Source: Actinomycetales bacterium
Lineage (GTDB): Bacteria > Actinomycetota > Actinomycetes > Actinomycetales > Beutenbergiaceae
NCBI GenBank assembly: GCA_016649925.1
Contig: JAENWO010000046.1
Span: forward strand, 1 to 11,248
DNA length: 11,248 bases
Reading direction: 5' to 3'
The position numbers were made by a program, and so were the translations under genes. Positions 6,023 through 11,248 of the stretch are shown here, piece by piece; the first letter of the stretch is position 1; each line of letters opens with the position of its first letter. The notes beneath the pieces were generated by a model, which made no database searches, was not told the DNA's origin, and saw nothing but the letters and a program-made list of their open reading frames with translations.

Positions 6023-6612
6023 TCAGCCGGTGAGCAGCCAGTGAGCAGCCGCTGCGCCGCCGCGAAGTACCGCCGGCCGAGCTCGCGCTGCCCGACGGCG
6101 TTGTAGTGGATCGTGTCCACCTCGGAGTTGTAGCAGCCGAACGGCCCGGGCACGAAGGCCGTCCGCGGAGGTCTCCGATCAGGTCGTCGAGCCGTTCGGT
6201 GCAAGAGGTCGCGGGCACCGGGCTCGGTGTCGGTCTCGCCCTGGTGCCACAGGAAGCCGACCACCCGGTTGTTTGCGCCGGTCGCCAGGGCCGCCTCGAT
6301 CTGGGCCACGGCGAACCGGTAGAGGTTGACCGGCGTCCGGGTGTCGTGCCGGTTCCAGGTGTGCCCGCTCGCCGGCTGGAACCCGATTCCGCCCTTGCCG
6401 CAGGGGACGAGGAGCACGCGCCGTCCCCCGGGATGGGTCTCGGCCCAGAGCTTGCCGAACGTGAGCCCGAAGCCGATCCGGTGTCCCATCTCGACGGGGT
6501 GCAGCAGCGGCTCGGAAGCGTGCACCACCTGCGCGAACGTCGCCCCGCGTCCGGCGAGCTGGTCCACGCGCGCGTGCGGCTGGTCGAGGATCGGGTGGAA
6601 AGCCCTCACCAC
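6023..6612 (-). pseudogene. Decayed SASA/DUF303-type acetylesterase
   Basis: The translated remnant resembles the sialate O-acetylesterase-like (SASA, SGNH hydrolase) family. Visible family blocks are a segment ending FGLTFGKLW, LLVPCGKGGIGF, the block GFLWHQGETD, and the catalytic Asp-His block DTIHYNAVGQRELGRRYF. The N-terminal block with the nucleophile (GQSN) is missing: the homology begins about 15 bp after the ogt stop. Between HQGETD and DTIHYN the frame is disturbed. After ARDLL the expected continuation TERLDDLIGDLRG lies in another frame, and the spacing to DTIHYN is about half of normal, which implies an indel plus an internal deletion. At the 3' end an 11-bp duplication (6029-6050) moves an RLLTG-stop (TGA at 6023-6025) out of frame. 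It was probably once part of the sugar-uptake locus, removing acetyl groups from substrate, but this is inference. Confidence 0.78.
6029..6050 (-). repeat. 11-bp tandem duplication at the esterase 3' end
   Basis: The units ggtgagcagcc (6029-6039) and agtgagcagcc (6040-6050) differ at one base. On the minus strand they read as a doubled GGCTGCTCAC-containing segment. With only one copy the frame would read RLLTG then TGA; with two, the stop is out of frame and translation would run on. Confidence 0.85.
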
Positions 6613-6627
6613 AGGCGGTGTTCGGGG

Positions 6628-7107
6628 TCAGAACAGGGCGCGGTCCCGCGACTCGAGAGCCAGCAGGAACTGCTTCGCCGCCAGCCCTCCGCCGTAGCCG
6701 ATCAACGATCCGGTGGAGCCGATCACCCGGTGGCACGGCACGATGATCGAGATCGGGTTGCGGTTGTTCGCGTGCCCGACGGCCCTGGCCGCGCCCGGTG
6801 CACCGACGGCGGCCGCGACGGCACCGTACGACCGCGTCTCGCCGTAGGGGATGCGCCGGAGCTCGGACCAGGCGGCGAGCTGGAAGGCACTGCCGCGCGG
6901 TGCGATCGGGACCGTGAACTCCCGCCGGCCGCCGGCGAAGTACTCCTCGAGCTGGGCAACCACGTCGGCGAAGGGCGCCGGATCGATACGAGCATCGCCT
7001 GTGAGGGCGTCGCCGCGATGGCCCGGGTAGAGGACGGCGGCCAGGCCGGTGTCGTCGGCGAGCAGGATCAACCGGCCCACGGGGGAGTCGAGGTCGTGCC
7101 GGAACAT
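6628..7107 (-). CDS. ogt: Methylated-DNA--[protein]-cysteine S-methyltransferase
   Basis: This is a suicide repair protein that transfers alkyl groups from O6-alkylguanine (and O4-alkylthymine) in DNA to its own cysteine (EC 2.1.1.63). The 159-residue protein is of normal length for the single-domain Ogt type. The active site is IIVPCHRVIG with Cys125. Upstream is the DNA-binding helix-turn-helix region FQLAAWSELRRIPYGETRSYGAVAAAVG with RAVGHANNRNPI; GYGGGLAAKQFLLALE follows the active site. There is no Ada-type N-terminal zinc domain. The ATG at 7107 shares its A with the stop of the preceding glycosylase gene (TGATG), and GGAGG lies about 10 nt upstream inside that gene, so the two are co-translated. 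It ends 15 bp from the relic esterase. Confidence 0.95.
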   Translation of the reverse strand: MFRHDLDSPVGRLILLADDTGLAAVLYPGHRGDALTGDARIDPAPFADVVAQLEEYFAGGRREFTVPIAPRGSAFQLAAWSELRRIPYGETRSYGAVAAAVGAPGAARAVGHANNRNPISIIVPCHRVIGSTGSLIGYGGGLAAKQFLLALESRDRALF

Positions 7108-7994
7108 CAGAGTGGTACCTCCAGCTGGGCGTGCCGCCACAGGTGGTGGGCGGCGTACGTGCGCCAGGGTGCGAACTCCCGGCCGCTGGGGTCGAGCGGT
7201 CCGCCGCCGAGCCTCTCGGCGGTGCGGCGCAGGACGAGGTCCGTGCCGCAGAACGCATCCGGGTCGGCAAGCGCCCGCATCCGCACGTACTGCGCGGTCC
7301 ACGGGCCGATCCCCGGGAGTCTGAGGAGGCGCCGCTCGACCTCGTCCGGCTCGAGCCCGCCGTCGAGGTCCAGCCCGCCCAGGACGGCGCGCGCCACGCC
7401 GATGAGGGCCCGACGGCGACCGGCCGGCATCGCGAGCGTCTCGCCGTCGTCCTCGCGCACGTGGACTAGCTGCGCCGCCGTCGGGAACAGGTGCGTCAGG
7501 CCGCCGTCCGGCGTCGGCAGCGCCGTGCCGATGCTGGCGGTGAGGCGGGAGGTGTGCGTGCAGGCGGCGGTGAGGGAGACCTGCTGGCCGAGGACCGCGC
7601 GCACCACCACCTCGAACCCACCCGCCTGGCCGGGTGCGCGCAGTCCGGGGCGCATCCGCACGAGCGGCCCCAACCAGGGGTGAGGGCCGAGGCCCGCAAC
7701 GACCGCGGCCGGGTCGATGTCCAGGTTCGCGATGCGCCGCGCGGTGGCCACGGCTGCGTCGGCGTCCCGTACGTCGCTCAGGGTGAGGTCCGCGAGAAGG
7801 TGAGCTCCGCCGTCGGGCGCCGAGAGGGACAAGACAGCGGGTCCGTGCTCCAGGTCGAGGGTGCGGCGGTAGGTGCCGTCCACGATTTCCTCGACGCCCA
7901 GCACCAGCCGGGCGCGGAGGTAGGCGAGGAGGGCGCCGACGTCCAGCGGAGGACGGAACGGCAGGTTCGCCCGCACGGCGGTCTCGGCTCTCAC
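7107..7994 (-). CDS. alkA: AlkA-type DNA-3-methyladenine glycosylase II
   Basis: This enzyme removes alkylated bases such as 3-methyladenine from DNA by cutting the glycosidic bond (EC 3.2.2.21), leaving an abasic site. The protein has 295 residues: an N-terminal AlkA beta domain (about 1-115), then the helical HhH-GPD core. Seen in the core are VRAVLGQQVSLTAA, the hairpin LPGIGPWTAQYV (about 226-237), and GTDLVLRR with Asp252 aligned to the catalytic aspartate of E. coli AlkA. The C-terminal PWRTYAAHHLW is also a family block. There is no Ada methyl-sensing domain. The GTG at 7994 was chosen because AGGG lies about 7 nt upstream; another in-frame GTG at 8009 would add 5 residues and cannot be excluded. 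It overlaps ogt by one base and diverges from the PPOX gene, with a 144-bp intergenic region in which I see no convincing promoter for this strand. Confidence 0.9.
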   Translation of the reverse strand: MRAETAVRANLPFRPPLDVGALLAYLRARLVLGVEEIVDGTYRRTLDLEHGPAVLSLSAPDGGAHLLADLTLSDVRDADAAVATARRIANLDIDPAAVVAGLGPHPWLGPLVRMRPGLRAPGQAGGFEVVVRAVLGQQVSLTAACTHTSRLTASIGTALPTPDGGLTHLFPTAAQLVHVREDDGETLAMPAGRRRALIGVARAVLGGLDLDGGLEPDEVERRLLRLPGIGPWTAQYVRMRALADPDAFCGTDLVLRRTAERLGGGPLDPSGREFAPWRTYAAHHLWRHAQLEVPL

Positions 7995-8126
7995 CCCCCT
8001 ACCCTGCACCCGCGGTCCGACGTCGGGCGATACCAGCCGGGTCGGCCGCGGCGCTCGTGACGGCGACCAGATCCGAGTCGGTGTGCCTTCGGGTGGACGC
8101 TTTCCCCGCATCTGAGGCTCTCGCGG

Positions 8127-8132
8127 TAGCGT
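8127..8132 (+). promoter_or_regulatory. Leaderless -10 element of the PPOX gene
   Basis: TAGCGT fits the TAnnnT pattern and ends 6 nt before the ATG, so transcription would start at or next to the A of the start codon. No Shine-Dalgarno sequence precedes the ATG (only cccacc). Together these suggest a leaderless mRNA; no clear -35 is seen. Confidence 0.5.
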
Positions 8133-8138
8133 CCCACC

Positions 8139-8534
8139 ATGACCTCGCTCTCGGACGAAGCCAAGCGCCTCCTCGATGCCCCTGAGTTCGCCACTGTCGC
8201 CACCATCCAGCCGGACGGCCAGCCCCAGCTCTCGGTGGTGTGGGTGGCCCGCGACCACGATGATGTCCTCATCTCCACCATCCGCGGCCGGCGCAAGGCG
8301 GTCAACCTCGAGCGGGACCCGCGGGCGTCGGTGCTCATCTACCCGGCCGACTCCCCGTACACGTATCTCGAGATCCGCGGGTCGGTGACCCTCGAGGACG
8401 ACCCGACGGGCGCCCTTATCCAAGCGCTCAACCGGAAGTACACGGGCGGCGAGCGCTACACCGGCGACGACGGCACCGACCACGAGCGTGTCATCGTGCG
8501 TGTGCACCCCACCAACGTGCACGCGCACGGATAG
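8139..8534 (+). CDS. PPOX-class flavin/F420-binding split-barrel protein
   Basis: This 131-residue protein belongs to the pyridoxamine 5'-phosphate oxidase-like split barrel superfamily, in the small single-domain class common in actinobacteria and often annotated as F420-dependent oxidoreductases. Visible signatures are FATVATIQPDGQPQLSVVWV, ISTIRGRRKAVNLERDPRASVLI, and TYLEIRGSVTLEDD. The first gives the two opening strands, the second carries the basic residues that usually contact cofactor phosphate, and the third is the central barrel strand. These proteins act as dimers in the cytosol. The sequence alone does not settle FMN versus F420, nor the substrate (quinone, biliverdin and other reductions are known in the class). 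The ATG at 8139 seems to be the leaderless start. The gene is divergent from the alkylation-repair operon and precedes cysS in the same direction. Confidence 0.88.
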   Translation: MTSLSDEAKRLLDAPEFATVATIQPDGQPQLSVVWVARDHDDVLISTIRGRRKAVNLERDPRASVLIYPADSPYTYLEIRGSVTLEDDPTGALIQALNRKYTGGERYTGDDGTDHERVIVRVHPTNVHAHG

Positions 8535-8650
8535 CCACCCATCGCGCCCCGTTCCGGAAAACCCCCACCCGCGCGGGTTGTCGCGGGGTCCGGGTGCCCG
8601 CCCCCAAACGCTCCGCGCCGGCGCGCGCCCGCCGCGGGTCGAGGCGCCGC

Positions 8651-8656
8651 TAAACT
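8651..8656 (+). promoter_or_regulatory. Leaderless -10 element of cysS
   Basis: TAAACT is followed by exactly 6 nt and then the GTG start of cysS. This is the standard spacing for an actinobacterial promoter whose transcript begins at the start codon. No Shine-Dalgarno sequence is present in that gap. It implies that cysS-rlmB now has its own promoter, separate from carD-ispD-ispF. Confidence 0.65.
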
Positions 8657-8662
8657 CGCCAG

Positions 8663-10093
8663 GTGACCCTGCGCCTGCATGACTCCGCCACCCGTGAGGT
8701 GCGCGACTTCGTCCCCCGCACCCCGGGGCGGGTCGGCATCTACCTCTGCGGCGCCACCGTGCAGGGCGCGCCGCACATCGGTCACCTCCGGTCCGCGATT
8801 GCGTTCGACGTGCTCAACCGCTGGCTGCTCCGCGCCGGGCTCGAGGTCACGCTCATCCGCAACGTGACCGACATCGACGACAAGATTCTCGCCAAGTCCG
8901 CCGCGGCCGGCACACCCTGGTGGGCCTGGGCCCACCGGTTCGAGCGGGAGTTCACGCGCGCTTACGACGCCCTCGGTGTCCTGCCGCCCACGTACGAGCC
9001 GCGCGCCACCGGTCACGTGACCGAGATGATCGAGCTGATCGAGCGGCTGGTCGAGCGTGGGCACGCGTACGCCGGCGAGGGCTCGAACGTGTACTTCGAC
9101 GTCCGCTCGTTCCCCGAGTACGGCGCCCTCACCCGGCAGCGGCCCGAGAACATGTCCACGGTGGAGGAGGAGGCGTCGGACAAGCGCGCGCCCCGTGACT
9201 TCGCGCTGTGGAAGTCGGTTAAGGACGGCGAGCCGGAGACGGCGAGCTGGCCCGCACCGTTCGGTCGCGGCCGGCCGGGCTGGCACCTCGAGTGCTCCGC
9301 GATGGCGCACCGCTACCTCGGCGAGGAGTTCGACATCCACGGCGGCGGCATCGACCTGCGCTTCCCGCACCACGAGAACGAGCAGGCGCAGTCGCGCGCC
9401 GCCGGCTGGGGCTTCGCGAACCTGTGGATGCACAACGCCTGGGTGACGGTAGGTGGGGAGAAGATGAGCAAGTCGCTCGGCAACTCCCTCGCCGTGGACG
9501 CCGTGCTGGAGCGCGCGACGCCGGTGGTGCTGCGCTACGCCCTCGGTGCCGTCCACTACCGCTCCACGCTCGAGTTCAGCGAGACGACCCTGCTGGAGTC
9601 GGGCGCCGCATGGGAGCGGATCAGCGGCTTCGTTCAGCGCGCCGTCGAGCTCGTGGGGGAGGTGCCAGCCGAGGAGATCGCCGCCGCGCAGCTGCCGGCA
9701 AGGTTCGTCGCGGCGATGGAGGAGGACCTCAACGTGTCCGCCGCCCTCGCCGTCGTGCACGAGAGGGTCCGCTCGGGAAACACCGCCCTCAGCGCCGCGT
9801 CTCCCGGCGAGGTCCGCGAGGCCCAGCTCCAGGTGCGGACGATGCTCGACGTGCTGGGGCTGGACCCGCTGGCCGAGCCGTGGGCGGGCGGGGGCTCCGG
9901 CGACGCCGGCGCCGAGCTGGCGCTCGACACGCTCGTGCAGGCGCTGCTCGACGAACGCGTCGAGGCGCGTTCGGCCAAGGACTGGGGACGCGCGGACGCG
10001 CTCCGGGATCGACTGACGGCGGCGGGCATCGTCGTCGAGGACTCACCGGGCGGTGCCCGGTGGACTGTGAAGGGTGGCAGCGATGCCCGGTAA
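8663..10093 (+). CDS. cysS: Cysteine--tRNA ligase
   Basis: This enzyme charges tRNA-Cys with cysteine using ATP (EC 6.1.1.16) in the cytosol. The 476-residue class I synthetase is complete. The HIGH motif is at residues 38-41 (GAPHIGH), with zinc ligands Cys29, Cys211 (WHLECSAM), His236 and Glu240 (FPHHENE) at the spacing known from E. coli CysRS. The KMSKS loop is KMSKSLGN at 267-274. The C-terminal domain includes a DALRDRL-type helix (WGRADALRDRL). The paralogue MshC (mycothiol synthesis) shares the catalytic motifs but is shorter, about 410 residues; length and the neighbouring rlmB favour CysS. The GTG at 8663 gives the normal N terminus and sits 6 nt after a -10 element, suggesting leaderless translation. 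Its 3' end overlaps rlmB by 11 nt. Confidence 0.95.
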   Translation: MTLRLHDSATREVRDFVPRTPGRVGIYLCGATVQGAPHIGHLRSAIAFDVLNRWLLRAGLEVTLIRNVTDIDDKILAKSAAAGTPWWAWAHRFEREFTRAYDALGVLPPTYEPRATGHVTEMIELIERLVERGHAYAGEGSNVYFDVRSFPEYGALTRQRPENMSTVEEEASDKRAPRDFALWKSVKDGEPETASWPAPFGRGRPGWHLECSAMAHRYLGEEFDIHGGGIDLRFPHHENEQAQSRAAGWGFANLWMHNAWVTVGGEKMSKSLGNSLAVDAVLERATPVVLRYALGAVHYRSTLEFSETTLLESGAAWERISGFVQRAVELVGEVPAEEIAAAQLPARFVAAMEEDLNVSAALAVVHERVRSGNTALSAASPGEVREAQLQVRTMLDVLGLDPLAEPWAGGGSGDAGAELALDTLVQALLDERVEARSAKDWGRADALRDRLTAAGIVVEDSPGGARWTVKGGSDAR

Positions 10094-11048
10094 CTCCCGT
10101 CGTAAGGGCGCCGTGCGCAAGGCCGGGTCGAAGAAGGGTCCCACCGTCGGATCGGGTGGCCAGCGCCGTCAGGGTCTTGAGGGCCGCGGACCGACGCCGA
10201 AGGCCGAGGAGAGGCCGTACCACCCTGCCGCCAAGCGCAAGGCCGCATCGGACCGGCGTGAGGACGGCCCGGCGCGCAAGCGGGCGCCGATCCGGTCCAA
10301 GGAGAAATCGTTCGAGGTGATCGGCGGTCGCAACTCGGTGGTCGAGGCGCTGCGCGCCGACATCCCGGTGACCACGGTCTACCTGTCCAGCCGGATCGAG
10401 TCCGACGAGCGGACCCGCGAGATCCTGCGCGCGGTCACCGACCGTGCGCTGCCGCTGCTCGAGGTCTCCAAGGCGGAGCTCGACAAGCTCACCGACGGCG
10501 GAGTGCACCAGGGCGTCGCGCTCCAGGTGCCGGCGTATGCGTACGTGCGGCCGGAGGACCTGCTCGAGCTGGCGAGCGAGAGCGGCCACACGCCGCTCAT
10601 CGTCGCGCTCGACGGCGTCACCGACCCCCGGAACCTCGGCGCGGCCCTGCGCAGCGCCGGTGCGTTCGGGGCCGACGGCGTCGTGGTCCCGCAGCGCCGG
10701 GCGGCCGGCGTCACGGCGTCGGCCTGGAAGGTCTCGGCGGGTGCCGCTGCCCGCGTGCCCGTGGCGAGGGCCACGAACCTGGTCCGCGCGCTGGAGACCT
10801 ACAAGGCGGCCGGGTGCTTCGTCGTCGGGCTCGACGGCGAGGGTCCGGACACCATCGGTGAGTTCAACCTTGCGGCCGAGCCGCTGGTCATCGTCTGCGG
10901 CTCGGAGGGCAAGGGCCTGAGCCGGCTCGTGCGGGAGAAGTGCGACCTGATCGTCTCCATCCCGATCGCGTCCGCCGTCGAGTCGCTCAACGCGGGCGTC
11001 GCCGTCGGGATCGCGCTCTACGAGGTCTCCCGCCGCCGTCAGGCGTGA
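10083..11048 (+). CDS. rlmB: 23S rRNA (guanosine-2'-O-)-methyltransferase RlmB
   Basis: This is a SPOUT-class methyltransferase (TrmH/RlmB family) that uses S-adenosylmethionine to 2'-O-methylate a guanosine, in RlmB the one at 23S rRNA position 2251. The 321-residue protein has a Lys/Arg-rich, low-complexity N-terminal extension (about 1-75), usual in actinobacterial homologues. An RNA-substrate-binding domain follows (FEVIGGRNSVVEAL, from residue 77), then the knotted catalytic domain. Its three motifs are DPRNLGAALRSA (181-192), VCGSEGKGLSRL (271-282) and IPIASAVESLNAGVA (293-307). The ATG at 10083 was preferred over the GTG at 10074 because AAGGG lies about 8 nt before it. It overlaps the end of cysS by 11 nt, so the two are coupled. 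Function against a specific rRNA site is inferred from family and gene order. Confidence 0.92.
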   Translation: MPGNSRRKGAVRKAGSKKGPTVGSGGQRRQGLEGRGPTPKAEERPYHPAAKRKAASDRREDGPARKRAPIRSKEKSFEVIGGRNSVVEALRADIPVTTVYLSSRIESDERTREILRAVTDRALPLLEVSKAELDKLTDGGVHQGVALQVPAYAYVRPEDLLELASESGHTPLIVALDGVTDPRNLGAALRSAGAFGADGVVVPQRRAAGVTASAWKVSAGAAARVPVARATNLVRALETYKAAGCFVVGLDGEGPDTIGEFNLAAEPLVIVCGSEGKGLSRLVREKCDLIVSIPIASAVESLNAGVAVGIALYEVSRRRQA

Positions 11049-11051
11049 GGC

Positions 11052-11075
11052 CGGGGCCGCCGTCAGACGGCCCCG
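11052..11075 (+). terminator. GC-rich hairpin after rlmB, possible terminator
   Basis: An 8-bp perfect stem (cggggccg at 11052-11059 with cggccccg at 11068-11075) encloses an 8-nt loop, starting 4 nt after the rlmB stop. No T run follows. Hairpins without a U tract are common at gene ends in high-GC actinobacteria, and the position at the end of the cysS-rlmB operon supports this role. Confidence 0.5.
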
Positions 11076-11152
11076 TGGCGAGGCGGCCGTAGGGGTGCCA
11101 CGCGCGAGGACGACAGTCGGGCTCGGGATGCTCCGGCCGTCCACCGGGTCGG

Positions 11153-11248
11153 GTTCGCACCGGTTCGGGTTCGCACCGGTTCGGGTTCGCACCGGTTCGG
11201 GTTCGCACCGGTTCGGGTTCGCACCGGTTCGGGTTCGCACCGGTTCGG
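11153..11248. repeat. 16-bp tandem array, six identical units, open at the window edge
   Basis: The unit gttcgcaccggttcgg repeats six times with no mismatch and reaches the last base, so the true copy number is unknown. Each unit contains the palindrome accggt. There are no spacers, so it is not a CRISPR array, and the 16-bp period argues against coding use. It lies 104 bp after the rlmB stop in otherwise featureless intergenic DNA. Confidence 0.95.

Noticed and set aside
4549..6612. A single 687-residue esterase-binding-protein fusion as the real gene
   Set aside because: A clear ribosome site, lipobox signal peptide and candidate promoter all mark an independent start at 5874, and the upstream esterase part lacks its nucleophile block.
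8567..8601. Possible terminator between the PPOX gene and cysS (acccgcgcgggt palindrome and a 5-bp gcggg/cccgc stem)
   Set aside because: The palindrome has no room for a loop, the second stem is short, and no T run follows; support is too weak to annotate.
8456..9760. Long minus-strand open frame opposite cysS
   Set aside because: It is a GC-driven shadow of cysS, with composition unlike real proteins and no recognisable domain.
9789..11240. Long minus-strand open frame opposite rlmB and the 16-bp array
   Set aside because: It is antisense to well-supported genes; its N terminus is only the translated 16-bp repeat.
11153..11248. CRISPR array or tRNA T-arm remnants (ggttcg-like units)
   Set aside because: Units are directly adjacent with no spacers, and no acceptor or anticodon structure can be formed, so neither applies.

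Overview
The window comes from the chromosome of a high-GC actinobacterium. Codon third positions are almost all G or C, GTG starts are common, and two genes look leaderless. The carD-ispD-ispF and cysS-rlmB blocks are typical of Actinomycetota, and a Micrococcales-like host (Beutenbergia/Georgenia/Cellulomonas relatives) is my inference. I see no phage, transposase, CRISPR array, tRNA or rRNA.

Layout. Positions 1-88 hold short tandem repeats downstream of a small secreted, lipoprotein-like gene of unknown function (89-550, minus). That gene diverges from carD (788-1270, plus), which encodes an RNA polymerase-binding regulator. carD is followed closely by ispD and ispF, two consecutive MEP-pathway enzymes; ispD and ispF overlap by 4 nt. 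Facing ispF is a minus-strand sugar ABC importer operon made of a lipoprotein binding protein (4549-5874) and two permeases (3514-4488, 2600-3517), with no ATPase gene. Upstream of it are the decayed remains of a SASA/DUF303-type acetylesterase (about 6023-6612, minus). Next comes a two-gene alkylation-repair operon, alkA-like then ogt (7994 to 6628, minus). A small PPOX/FMN-binding-split-barrel gene diverges from it (8139-8534, plus). The window closes with cysS (8663-10093) and rlmB (10083-11048), a GC-rich hairpin, and a 16-bp tandem array that runs to the last base.

How the parts fit. carD-ispD-ispF and cysS-rlmB are contiguous in Mycobacterium tuberculosis (Rv3583c to Rv3579c). Here about 6.1 kb of accessory genes (transporter, esterase relic, DNA repair, PPOX) separates ispF from cysS, so the housekeeping cluster appears to have been split.

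The most unusual feature is short tandem duplication. Six identical 15-bp units at the 5' end of ispF add an LPRTG x6 N-terminal tail. A 9-bp array encodes the Gly-Gly-Asp linker of the binding protein. A 16-bp array of six identical units lies after rlmB, and a 20-bp pair lies at the left edge. An 11-bp duplication appears to have removed the stop codon of the dead esterase. Units in live genes are multiples of 3, and most of those elsewhere are not. I did not find a recognisable new defence or mobile system; the repeat behaviour is the main point for follow-up.
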